Source: Rotaria sp. Silwood1 (taxonomy: Eukaryota; Rotifera; Eurotatoria; Philodinida; Philodinidae). Taken from it: a DNA stretch of 64,000 nt. Below the pieces are notes generated by a model. The model ran no database searches. It was not told where the DNA came from and worked only from the letters and a program-made list of their open reading frames with translations. The translations under genes were made by a program, and so were the position numbers. Shown here piece after piece: positions 13,111-24,929 of the stretch (position 1 is its first letter; each line of letters opens with the position of its first letter). Location of the stretch: assembly GCA_905250075.1 (NCBI GenBank), contig CAJNOP010000206.1, positions 241,964-305,963 of the forward strand, read 5' to 3'.

Positions 13111-16100
13111 TATGAATTAGACTCAAATTATATTTTTTTTTCTCGACAATGTTGTTGAATAACAATCCATTAACAGTAAAGAATACAAATGAAATTATCA
13201 ACAGTAGGAAATATGAAACAAGAAGTTTGTTATGAAATAAATATTGCTCAAATATATTTATTTATTTATTTGTAAAAATAAACAAGAATCAATTTCATGT
13301 TTCCTAGAATAACTAAAGTTAATGTAGAGATTTATACACAACCTCTTCTGGATTCATTTCGAATCTCTTCCATCAGTAATCGATGTTTTTAAATCGATTG
13401 AAATTATATTAGAAAATCATTAGGTCAACAAAGATAATCAAAATATTTTGTTTGAAATTATTTTTATTCCTGATTCCATAATGCTTTCAGTCAACAATTT
13501 TAGAAAGAGAAAAAAAAATAAGATTGATGAAAATAGAATGAGTACTAGCGGTTTTTTCGATAAGTAGTTTCATAGATTAATTGTTGACGAGTGGATTGCT
13601 TTTCCTTTGTCTTTTTTGCTTCAAGGTATATGACACTCGAGGATTAACTTATTATTTTCGTTAGTTGGAATTCCCACAGAATATTAAGAGCTAACGCCAT
13701 CTCATGTTGTATAATCGTCGTCGCAAAGGAACTACTTAGCATGTATGCAATGGAGACTATGTGTTTTGTTTTTCTATGACGTTTTTTCTTTATTGGTCTA
13801 TTATTCTTAACATATCTTCCTCACGTATCAATCATTCATTACAATCATTGTAAGCACTCAGATTATCAAATATCATATGTTTTTCAGTATAAAAACTCAT
13901 TCTTTTGTCTTGAAACTGACTTTTCGAGAAAACGACTCATGTTATCAATATAGTACAAAAAATTCTTTTATGATTCTATAGATTTGGTACTTCTTTATTT
14001 GTTTTATCGATGTTTTGACTATGAGGATGTGAGTGAATGTTTATCAGTTTTCTCTATGATAAATAGTCAATCCAGGCATACAGAACGTTACGTTTCATTG
14101 TTCTGTGATAATGGTGACATATCATAGAGAAGTAAATTGACAGATGTTGCACGTTAGACATCGTCATTGAATAAATTTCTTGTTTCTTTCTCTCATTATC
14201 GTATGTGTCATATATATATTGCGAGACATCGAGTTTTCTTCAGAACATAGTGGCCGTGAGTGTTGGATAAGAATTTTAGATCGTTCTACTATAAAAACGT
14301 TGTTTTTCTCTTGCACGAAATGAAAAATCTTCTTTTTTGCCGTAAATAAGCGTGATCTAATGCAATACTTCACATCGGATATCTGTATTAGTATTTAACA
14401 CTTATCCAAAATATACTCTAATTACTATTTTAATCAGATAACTTAGAATTCGACAGAATACGAGATACTTTTATCAGAGCGTGGTAGGTAGGTTTGAAAT
14501 GATCTTCGTAGAAGAAAAAGAGCGAGGAGATATTGAATTATCACTGAATATATAATTTATGAGAGGAACTTTTTTTTGTCGAGAAGAACATCTGCTTTCG
14601 AATTCAATTATTTTTGCAGATCATCGTCAGATAGATGTTGCCTCTTCAACATTTATTCGTACCAAACTAATCTTGAATGATGTCCAAAATTGAGCTTTAG
14701 TACGACAAACAAAAAACCAAATATTCAATATTTATCTAATAAGTTGTCTAAAATCGATCATAGGTTTTAGTACGCTTACATGAAAGACTCATGAAGAGAA
14801 GTAGATCATATTTGAAAAATTCAAAAATAACAAATCGAACGTATAAGCGAATTTTCGATTGATTATGATGAACAGTGCACCGAAAAGCGTTTGAATGCCT
14901 TCGATTTAATAAATAAATTTGTAGGGATCAAGTCAAAAAAGACTGAAACAGATACATATCAATTTACATTCATTTAATCTATCGCTTTCATGATTTAAGA
15001 ATAAAAAAATAAGGAAACACATGTTGCAGATAGAGCAAGAATTCAAAAAGAGATATATCGATCAACATTGTGTGTTGGGTCGTTTTTGCTTTCGATCAAT
15101 CAGTACTATTGTCAGATTTCTTAATGGATCTATCAATTTCTTTTCTTTTTCTTTCCCTCACTGATTTATGATGAGATCAAATATTTCTCTCGCCTTTCAA
15201 TATTCATGTTCTGTTGACTACATTCAGTTCCCATGCAATTCATAGCCTATCCTCGACTGTTGATTAGCTATGCTCTATCAACAATATCAACATTATTGTA
15301 ATAAATTTAAGGAGCATAACCCTGCTTTTAAATTATTAGCTTTCAAAAAGTTGAATTGGATTTGGTAGGTGATCGGATTCAGTAGTATGGAAAAATAGTG
15401 AGACAAAGAAAAATTAAAATTGAAAAGTCATCTAGAAAGGTAAGCAGTACCAAGCAAAGATCCAGACAGATTGACTTTTGTGAAATCTGACCTGCCTAAG
15501 TGACACTCGCATCCAGTTCGATGCCTTTTGATCAGTATTTCGTGTTTGAAATATATGGTCTGACCTGCTAGTGAAGGCTTGTACATTTCTTTAATTATTA
15601 ATACTCGGATTTCAGTCACCATCTTTTTGTCGAAATATATTTGTCTGATGTTTTCTTCGCTGCAATTTCGACGCTTTAAGTATTATACACGCCCATAAAG
15701 TTGTTAAGTGAAACGAAACGTTTCCTACAATAGTCAAATAATTAGTTAGTCTAGAATAAGAGTAATTGCCTAGCAAAAAGTTTGATTTAAAAGCTCAATA
15801 CGATATGTAAAGGGTATGAATGACGAGGAAGATTTTCTATTTATCCACACCCTAAGAGATTGTCATGATGACTTCTTAGTTTTTCAGTTTTATTCTCACT
15901 CAGCATGGTTGTCAAATAAAGTTAGATTTTCTGACTCTAGTATCTGTTAATCTATCTCAAACTATACAACAAGACTTTTTTCATGATTCAAACTCAAAAA
16001 ATTATATGTGTGACGACAAATTTCAATGGTATAGTTGGAAATAGATTAGCAGATAACAAAGTCACATCGTCTAACTTATATGACAGCAATATAGGATCAG

Positions 16101-16857
16101 AATAAAACTGAATAACTAATAAAACGTCATGATAATCTTTCAAGGAGTCTTGAAATAAAGAATTGTTGCCGTTTCTTTATACAGATCGCTTAATTTAAAA
16201 ATCCGATGGTGAAAAACGCGTTGCATGTTTTGACCAGTTATTATAAGTTAGAATTTTAACCGATTAGAAGCTCGTCCGAAAGTTTTAGCGCGTTTTTTTT
16301 ATTGATTTGGTCTGCCTAGATGATTTTGCTAACGAAAGCATGGGGAATCATTTAAAAGAGTTTTATCATTTGTCTAGCAATGAATGACTTCTGTAAAGTT
16401 CGTTTAGTTCTCGAATCTTTGCGTTCCTCGTCTAGATGATGAGGGTATTGAGCTCTCATCGTGCAGTACGTGATTTACAATAATGGAAGATAGAAAAAAA
16501 CAAAGCGAAGAGGTGAAAAATGTGATCTATGCTTGTCACAGATAGACAGATTAAGAGTTCTGTTTGAGAACATGATACTGAGTGATTAAAAAGATAGAAG
16601 ATTAAACATGTGATAGTGATGAATCTGTCTCTCCTTTGTGTTCTTCCTCTCTTTGCATCATGGGTTTTCTTCTCATTCAGGTTTAAATCATGAGAATGAC
16701 AGGAGAACTAGTCATTTTTGTCTAAAATATGTTCGATAATTCGATCAGTAATTGTTACTTTTTATTCCATAAAAAATATCAAAAATATAATTGATGTTTC
16801 AATGAAAATCAATTTAAGTCTAGCATGTTTCTTTTATAGTGCTACTTACATGTAATA
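13111..16857. other. Large gene-free AT-rich stretch
   Basis: About 3.7 kb with no open frame longer than about 70 codons, no splice-consistent coding blocks and no obvious tandem repeats. The only short structure noticed nearby is a CCCAAG/CTTGGG hairpin at ~12605-12625. A TTTCTTTTATAG acceptor at about 16830-16840 precedes the next gene. Confidence 0.5.
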
Positions 16858-17857
16858 ATGAGCGCTACTCCACTCAATCCCAGCTCAGTCTCGATCTTAA
16901 TGATAAGGAGTAAGTGCAAATCCATCTATTTGGCGGTTAATTTCATATGAGCGGCTTCCATTTCTAATATTGCAGGCGGATGTTTACGAGCAGAATTTGA
17001 TTCAAATTATCCGATTTATCTGAATGGTATTATTGGCACAGAGGAATTTAGAGAATCAATCGATAATATCAATCGAAGCATTTCGACAACAAAATGCTGT
17101 ACCAGATTTGCTGTTGTTATTTTTTTGTGCATCGCTACGGGAATGATCTTAATCAGTGTAGGAGGTATAACATCAATCATTAATGGTACCCATGCGTCTC
17201 ATTCAGCAGCTTTCGTTGGATTTGGAATGACATGTCTTGGAATGATTTGTTGTGCTATTGGAACTTGTACGATGGAATCACGCCGTTTGAGTCGACTGAA
17301 AGAAGCGATTGCTGAAGAATCAATGAAATATTCGATGCGATCACCAATCTCATGTAGTTGGCGATTGGATACCACTAGAATATGCAATGAAGAATATCAA
17401 AGCAAATTCAGACGTCATCGAGTTCACTATGTTGTAAGCTATAGTCTCTTGTTGATCTTCTTCGTATTGAAAACTAAAATCACATCTAACTCATATAACC
17501 AAATCGACTTTTTTTTTCAAGTTTTTTCATATAGTAATAAACAAGAGTAAAATGTATCATAGAAAGAGAAAGTTGAATGGAGTGTTCAGAGATAAATGAG
17601 TATTGAAAAGCATTCTAAGGATTCTCATTGGATTTTTTTTCATTTCCTCATTGTTTCAGATAGTGATTTCGATCGGTCAAAATCCTTCAGCTCATCTGAA
17701 TCCGCATCTTCCTCAATCATCAACCCCACTTCGGCAAGATGATGCTCAACCACCACCATATTCTGACACGTATGCCAAATTCTGCTCTGAATGTGGTCAA
17801 CCAAGACTAAATCCATTAGCAAAATTTTGTTCATCATGTGATCAATCATTCAATTAA
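16858..17857 (+). CDS. GOLGA7/ERF4-like two-TM protein with C-terminal zinc ribbon
   Basis: Exons 16858-16909, 16976-17433 and 17660-17857 join in frame (phases 1, 0) to 235 aa. Residues ~18-50 (GCLRAEFDSNYPIYLNG, EEFRESIDNINRSI) resemble the start of the Golgin-A7/ERF4 domain, with an F..x(P)xxL pattern followed by xxFxxxIxxIN. Two hydrophobic segments follow (FAVVIFLCIATGMILISVGG; FVGFGMTCLGMICCAIG), then a charged region with RRLSRLKEAIAEES. The last exon holds a PPPYSD motif and two CxxC pairs, FCSECGQPR and FCSSCDQSF, typical of a zinc ribbon. GOLGA7/ERF4 proteins are cofactors of palmitoyltransferases; whether this protein is one is an inference from a short match. A TTTATAG acceptor sits ~20 nt before the ATG. 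Confidence 0.7.
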
Positions 17858-19506
17858 TGCTAAAAACAAAATATTTCGAATTTATCTTTAAACTACAGAT
17901 AATCTTTGTTGTTTGCATGAGAAACAATGGTTTTCTTTATTCATAAAAAAATCCGTTTTTTTTTATCATGAGAGTTTATACAAGACATAGCTTAGCTTTA
18001 AACATTTCATTTAAAGTCATTATTTTAAATGATTAATAAAAACTATCGTTTATTTTGTTGTTCAAATCTACAATGATTAAAAATCCCCAGGAAGAATAAA
18101 ATATAGCATATTGAAAAGGATACAACGGCCTATCTTTTCAAAGAAGACTATAGGCAGATGTAAGTCTGAAATGGAAATCTTTACTAAATAATTTAAATTT
18201 ATCTAAAAAATTTTCAGTAGGATTTTTTTTTCTTTTTTAAGTGATTTCTCATGAATAACAGTTATAATAAAATTTCATTAGCAAAGTTGCTCACCGATGT
18301 TTTCGTGCTCTTCTATTGGATTCACTCTTGAGTTTATCGACGTGCAGTCGCCATGGCATGGTGTTAAAACGTCCTGATCGTGCCGATTGTACTTCTTGTC
18401 TCCTTAGCTGCTGATTAATTTTTTGACAACCTGAAGTGCCGTCTAATAATAAATTTATTTCTGTCGATTGATTGCATGTTGACTCATATGACCGCTGAGC
18501 CAGTGGTTCTATATACTATTTGTACCGTAGAAAAGCATTTGACAATGTAGGTTTTTCACACCGAGTACTTTCAAAAGTACATATGCTAAAATTAACACCA
18601 CCGACAGTTTCATACATGCGTAAAAGTAGATCGAGTTTCAACTAGATGATTGTTCACCAGGTTTGAAAATATTTTTTTTTGACTCTGATGAGGTGCCATG
18701 CATATTAAGTTTTTGACAACATGGATTGTTTAAAATTTATACAAAAAACCTTCATTCTCAACATTATTCAACACCCACTCTCAAGTTTTTCATCTATTGG
18801 AGTCCCATACCATTATTCTTCATAGTATGTAGAATGAAATAATGCACGTGTTTTCTTTGCTTGACGAGCGATAAGTAACAAAAAAAGAGACCTTTTCAAG
18901 AATATGATAAAATCGCATGTGTGTGCATGTCGCACAGGATAATATCGTTGTGTTTGTGACTCCATAATAGAAAGAAAAAAGATCAACTTCTTTTAGCTGC
19001 GTCTACGAGAGTAAGCATGAGAGTCACTTCACTTCTCATGCACATATCGTTTTCTCAGTCACTCTTTTCATCTTTGTAAATTTTAAAACATGTGTTTTTT
19101 TTCGATATTCTTGATCTCAACATTGAGTCGTTCTTAATTTTTCACTGTAATTTTTTTTCAATCCTTCTTGATTAAAGATGTAACTTTGAAAGTTTTACAA
19201 TATATCTAAAAAGTCATGCCATTTGCATGTTATCTAGGCGAGATACTAATAAAAAATGTCTAGTATTCGGAATTCTGGAATAATATTCAACGAATAAAGA
19301 TCAAAGCTTTTTTGATAAATGCCTTCGAAATAGATATAGAGCATTTGGCAATATCATCATGGACTGGTTCTAAAATACATCTTCAACCATACGATTTATG
19401 CCGACAAAAATGAACAAGTTTACTTTGATGAATAGCCAATATTAGCCACTTGTGTTTATTTTGTTTTATGCTAATTACAATATTTGTAGATCGGTTTCGA
19501 TTTAAA
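17858..19506. other. Intergenic, nothing recognised
   Basis: AT-rich, no coding blocks supported. It ends with an ATATTTGTAG acceptor at about 19480-19490, just before the next start codon. Confidence 0.5.
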
Positions 19507-19782
19507 ATGAAACATGCCACAGGTGATTCAATAAAACAATCATTCATCATACATCGTCGAAAAAAGATAACTTTTATGGTGTTCTTAACAATTGCATTCA
19601 GCATGTTGTGCGCATCAATTGGCTTATGGATTAGTTGGAAAAGCACGCAAAAAGATTGTTATGATTCATGTATGACTTACGGTTTAGCACAATTTATTAT
19701 TGGAATCATTACAATAATTATCGGAGGAATATGTTTAATTGTGAGTTTAATTATCGGACTTTGTCTTTTATGTCAAAAATAA
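19507..19782 (+). CDS. Small two-TM membrane protein, unknown
   Basis: 91 aa. I do not recognise the family. The start chosen is the ATG at 19507, because the open frame upstream runs into a splice-acceptor-like ATTTGTAG 18 nt earlier, which suggests a leader or 5'UTR exon boundary. The N-terminus is basic (HRRKK), followed by TM1 (FMVFLTIAFSMLCASIGLWI), a short loop with two Cys (KDCYDSC), TM2 (FIIGIITIIIGGICLIVSLI) and a very short tail ending LCLLCQK. Both helices are clean and the frame is open, so a real gene is plausible; a missing upstream coding exon cannot be excluded. Confidence 0.5.
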   Translation: MKHATGDSIKQSFIIHRRKKITFMVFLTIAFSMLCASIGLWISWKSTQKDCYDSCMTYGLAQFIIGIITIIIGGICLIVSLIIGLCLLCQK

Positions 19783-22700
19783 AGACATGTATCACTAATG
19801 TGTAAATGATAACTGCAAGTATCGGGCAGATATTTTAAGACAGAAATCGAACTCATCGGTATGGGTGCAGGTGTGGAACGTCTCTTGAACCATGTCCACA
19901 CCCTCCGAAACGATGTAATTTGACTTTTGATCGTGAATTTATAAATCTCCTTGCGATCAATCAACAGCTCATGAACTTGTCAATATTGTATACAGCAGGA
20001 TAAATTATCTTCTACAAGAAATTCTGTTCTTTATAGGGCTTATTTCATGCGGTATTTTTTCGTATACAGTCATGAAGATATATGCTTGCGATACTGAATT
20101 ATCTCAAGCGGCGAAATTCAGCCATATACAATACTGTGTTCTGGATTTTACGAGCCTTGGCCTCCTTCGTATTTGCTGTCTTGGATGGAGGTTGGAATGA
20201 GGATGATTATCGTTCTTGTAATGCTGTCATTGTTGAAGACGTGCTAAATAGTGGTGATTATGGATATGAGTGTGTATATATGTGAGTGAAGGCGTGAGAA
20301 TGGAATGGGAGGGGGCAGTTGAAATTAAGGTCTATTATCTACACTCACAAGCACATATACACTCGCACGCCGACACAAGACACCACATTATTGTACTTTT
20401 CTCAAAGAGTTTTCATTCTATGGAGATAAAACATTTAGAAAAAATGAATTGATCAAAGATGAATTCATTGTATAGATATAAGATCAAGCGATAATGATAT
20501 AAAGAAATAATCAAAAAAAAGTAATCTTTCTCGTTTATTTTGAAAAGGGAGACATACCAATGACGAAGTACAGTATAATGTTGTTGAGTGTAGGTATTGG
20601 ATAAAGGAAAGAAATATATGTCCACCCACACTGCACGTCCCAAGTTTTATCTATTAACAGAAATAAATCCTAGTGATCAACTTTATATGAACTAGTTTTT
20701 AAGTAACACATTGTGATAAATCTCAACAATTAGTCAATATCTATCAATCTTCTCTATTCAATATTTTTTATTGTTTCTTAGACAAAACGTTTTACAGTAA
20801 ACATGCTTTTAATACATGTTTGTGTCCAGTGAAAAAGAACTTTATTTCTAGAATTTATCCTTGAATAAATAATACAATTTCCTGACGAATCTTTATCATA
20901 TTTTCTGGGTTGCTCTTGACCGATAAACATAAATCAAGATAAGAAGAACTATGAACGATTAATGTTGATGAAAAACTTGAAACCATTGCTGAGTTCAAAC
21001 CGTTAGTTGACCGTGGATTGTCGATGCATAAAAAAAATTATCGCTGATAATTTACATGTAAGGTTCTGGTAATTTCATTTTTAATTTTGAAATCATATTT
21101 ATTCTCTTAAATTATGATACACTTATATGATTCATAACCAAAACAAAAATACCTATATTTATCTAGGAAAAAAAGGACGACAAAAATACTTCTTTCTGTT
21201 ACCATTAGCCTCTTGAAATGCATGTTTTATAGTTTCGTTTTTCCCATAAGATGTTGTTTAATTAACAGAAATCAACAGCAAAACAATGCGTGAAGGGTCA
21301 TATCAGGGCAACAGTAATTAGAAAAGTAACTGAACAAAACCTGAGTCAACTTCTTTCTACCGTCTATTTTCATTAAAAAAAAGACGACATGGAATAAAAA
21401 GCTCGTCAGTCGATAGAAGAAATCATTTCTGATTTTTTACCATATTTTTTATCACGTTTAAGTTAAAAAATACATTTTATCAAAAAGTCATCCATTCCAA
21501 AAATATCTAATTTTCAACGTTGTGTGCCTTGATTTTGAGTGTTTTTCGTATAATGTAAACTTTTAGGTAGAATTTAGTTGTTAAAACAAGGCGATTTCCA
21601 TATTTATAGGATGAAGTGTACCATAATAATTGCAAAACAGTGATCTCTTCGATTTTTTCTGAAGTTTTTGATGACACTAATTTTCTTAATTAAATTAGTG
21701 CTTTGATTTAAATTTGACAGAAAATTGCAACAATGAAGTATTTGCCTTTGTTTTTTAATCAAAAAAATCTAACTTCGACTCACTCTTTCTCCCTTGATCA
21801 AATGCCGATTGGTTTGCTTTTTCTTTATGATAAAAAAATTTCGATATCCAACTGGAGTACACTAGCATGTGCACATATTTGTGTACGTTGTCTTGGTATA
21901 GAGACACGCAATCCACATGAAGAAAAAAAGACGTTTAGAGAAAGAAATTGGTGAAAAAAAAACCAAACACGTGCGATTATGAGTGCATACGGACGAAATC
22001 AACTACTTATCTCATGAAAATATCATGCTTCATTGATTCACATCATGAGACACAAGTTTAATAAATCAAGCGATTCCGTCATCAATAAATACGTAGCAAA
22101 ACTAAGTGTGAACACAAATAAAACATAATTCATGCATTCCAGTTTCATTTTGAATACGTGAGTATAATTGATTTTCAACGTATCTACGAGATATTCCATG
22201 AAATAATCAAGCAATTTTTAACAGTATCATATTCGTAAAAAAATTCACCTTATACATTATCAAATTTTTATTAATCTTCAAAAAAATTTATAATTTGCAA
22301 AACATTTTTGATTTTTCTGAAAAACAATTATTTTCACACGATTTGGACGATCAAAAAACAATTTGTAGTGATGTTTCAAAATTAGTTATAGCTTTATAGA
22401 AAATACAATCTAAACTCTACAAAAAGGGAAAAATCTATACAACTGTCTGAAATATTATTCAAATGATGACGGCTATAGATTTATAACAGGTACATCAGAG
22501 TTAAGGTAAGTATGTTTCCTTTTTGATATTGTTAAATTATCATATCTTCAGCAATGTTTAGTTTTTTCTTAATTGTATTTACGCTTTTGACTTATAAGCA
22601 TAGTTAAGGTTATCAATAAAATTGATATACTGTGAAAGAACAATTTATTGTAAAGATGAAAAGTGATAATAGATATTCTATTTTTTAGAAAATGTGTAGA

Positions 22701-23711
22701 ATTTGTAATCGAGTTCGATATTCTAGAAATGTCCACATGAATGTGTGATCGTGATTTTCTAACTCTAAAACAGAAAATTGAATTTCAAACTATCTTGAAT
22801 ACCTTATTTTTAAGAAAATCAAAATTCATTGTCGATTTGTATGGGTGTGCGTGAGACATTGGAGACAAAAAAAGATGTACCTACATCTGTACTTTTTTAA
22901 GTATTTTTTTCTGAAATGCGGTTACTAATGATTATTGACATACATATATAAAACGAAAGAGGACACTTTCCTCGTTTGGTTTCCACGCAGAGACCGTGAC
23001 AAACAGATTGACTCGGTAAAGTTTTCGAGTATCATAATTATCGATGCGGATAGTTCTCTTCCTAACGAGTTGAACGAATTCATCGTGAGCCACATCTTAA
23101 AAACAGAATGGATTGTGCTAAACGATCTTTGACAAAAACTATGTTCGAATGTCTTGAGTAGGAAACAGTCATTTCAATACAAACTTTCAGCATATTTTAA
23201 TGAGCATGAAACACATACTAGGTTACAGCTCACCTTAAACTTCTTTCACTCGATTTTCTTAGCTATTCTTGATCATCAGGTAAGGATACAGTAGAAAAGT
23301 TCCAACTGAGTACAGAAGATGCAACCGTACAAATTCCCATGAATATGATTATATTCTTCAGTTTCTATCCATTTCCTAGACAAGAACGCAAAAGCATGAA
23401 GCGCCTTCAGAAAGAGTTCTTCCTTTGTAAGAGATCATTCATCCAAAGTCTCATGAATAATTAACCATTCCATTCGTTAAAAGGCTTTGTCCTTGTTGCC
23501 AGTATCGATAGAACAGTGACAATAAGAATTTATGAAAGAGGAAAAGCGTGAAGGCTCTTCAATCGTTGAAATTTTGCAATGTAACATGGATTTCATAGCT
23601 GTGTTTCGTGTCCCAAGTTGGGAGAGTCAGACAGAAAAGATAATTGATGTTTTTCTCTCGTTTTTCTAGAATAACGCACCTGCAAAGTTATTGGCTATAA
23701 CTACTATTTCA
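19783..23711. other. Gene-poor stretch with GT/CA hairpins
   Basis: Nearly 4 kb without a supported gene. It contains a small GGTGTGGA/TCCACACC hairpin at 19869-19904 and a larger GT/CA hairpin at 20265-20385. Short open frames (for example 21733-21954, 22935-23132) have no family resemblance and no splice context. Confidence 0.5.
20265..20385. repeat. GT/CA-rich imperfect hairpin
   Basis: The left arm is GATATGAGTGTGTATATATG with GTGAGTG; after a G-rich centre, the right arm reads CACTCACAAGCACATATACA with CTCGCACGCC. It is one of about nine such purine/pyrimidine-skewed foldbacks in the window. Confidence 0.6.
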
Positions 23712-24929
23712 ATGGCGAGTCTATCTTTCCTTAGTCTACCTATTGAACTGATACATCACGTATTAGATTATTGTGATACTGATACTATTCTTCATTCGGT
23801 TCGTCTGATTTGCAAACAACTGTATACCATTGTCAACAATTATGGTCGATATGAGCTCATTTTGGATTCAGACTCACTCGATAATATAAGGACACTTGCT
23901 CGTTTTATTCGACCTGAGAGTGTTATTTCATTAACCATATTCAATAAGTGCTGGCACGATAATCTGGTACTTCAAATAACGTCGCTATTCGATTGTCATC
24001 GATTTACTCGACTACGTTGCGTGATTCTTCATCAGATCCAACACGAAGATTTGGTAGATCTTTTACAAATTTTGAGTACAGAGTCTTTGGTCTCCCGTTC
24101 AGTAGAACCGAGCAAGAGCGGATATAGCAGTATATGGACTCTGCTTACATCAGCATTCTGCCGAAGGAGTAACCAAAAACCAAGGGCACATGATGTGCCT
24201 TATACTGCAAACATAGTGTGGTCAAATCCACGTAAGTTAGAGCATCTAACAATCACTAGTTGTAACTATAACGACTATTTGGTTATTCTTCGTCGGTTAC
24301 CTCATTTACGAACTCTTGTCATACAAGACTACACTGTAGGTGATTGGCATAATGCACTAGTTTTTTTCAATACATGTCCATTTCATCCGTCATTGAAATC
24401 TTTGACGATTACTGCCCGTTCAGTTCATACACAAGATTTCGAATCACTGCTTTCATCAATACCTTCACTTCGTTATCTCAAACTTATTTCTAAGAGGCAA
24501 AACTTTGATTCTATGTTCGACGCATTTTATTGGGAACAACTCATTTGTAGTAAACTACGCAAACTAAATAAACTAGAATTTTTCTTCTCTTATAAATATC
24601 AGAAAGATGACACTTTCATTAGCCTAGAGTCACGCATCGCTTCATTTCGAACTCAATTCTGGATTCATATCAAACGTTGGTTTGTAACCTGTGCATACGT
24701 TCCAGAATCACACGAAATCTGGCTTCATACAACACCTATCAGCATCATTGACAACGAACAATCAATCAGATGTGAAGTATCGTCAGTCGTCAATACATGT
24801 CGTCTGACTCAACGACCACTAGATACAATGATTGACAACATTTCAGATGAGGTATGTGACAAAAACTTTTTGAAACCACAATGGATCATTGTACTAGAGC
24901 TGAAGAAGTACGGACTTCTCCGAATATGA
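23712..24929 (+). CDS. F-box protein with LRR-like C-terminal region
   Basis: 405 aa, single exon. The N-terminal F-box reads FLSLPIELIHHVLDYCD, then TILHSVRLICKQLYTIVNNY, with the usual L-P-x-E-(I/L) start; this type of protein recruits substrates to SCF ubiquitin ligases through Skp1. The rest consists of irregular leucine-rich segments (LEHLTITSC, LPHLRTLVIQDY, HPSLKSLTI, IPSLRYLKLI). The start chosen is the ATG at 23712, giving MASLSFLSLP, because it is 7 codons inside an open frame that begins just after a TTTTTCTAG acceptor (23661-23669). It is the intact relative of the remnant at 12843. Substrate is unknown. Confidence 0.8.
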   Translation: MASLSFLSLPIELIHHVLDYCDTDTILHSVRLICKQLYTIVNNYGRYELILDSDSLDNIRTLARFIRPESVISLTIFNKCWHDNLVLQITSLFDCHRFTRLRCVILHQIQHEDLVDLLQILSTESLVSRSVEPSKSGYSSIWTLLTSAFCRRSNQKPRAHDVPYTANIVWSNPRKLEHLTITSCNYNDYLVILRRLPHLRTLVIQDYTVGDWHNALVFFNTCPFHPSLKSLTITARSVHTQDFESLLSSIPSLRYLKLISKRQNFDSMFDAFYWEQLICSKLRKLNKLEFFFSYKYQKDDTFISLESRIASFRTQFWIHIKRWFVTCAYVPESHEIWLHTTPISIIDNEQSIRCEVSSVVNTCRLTQRPLDTMIDNISDEVCDKNFLKPQWIIVLELKKYGLLRI

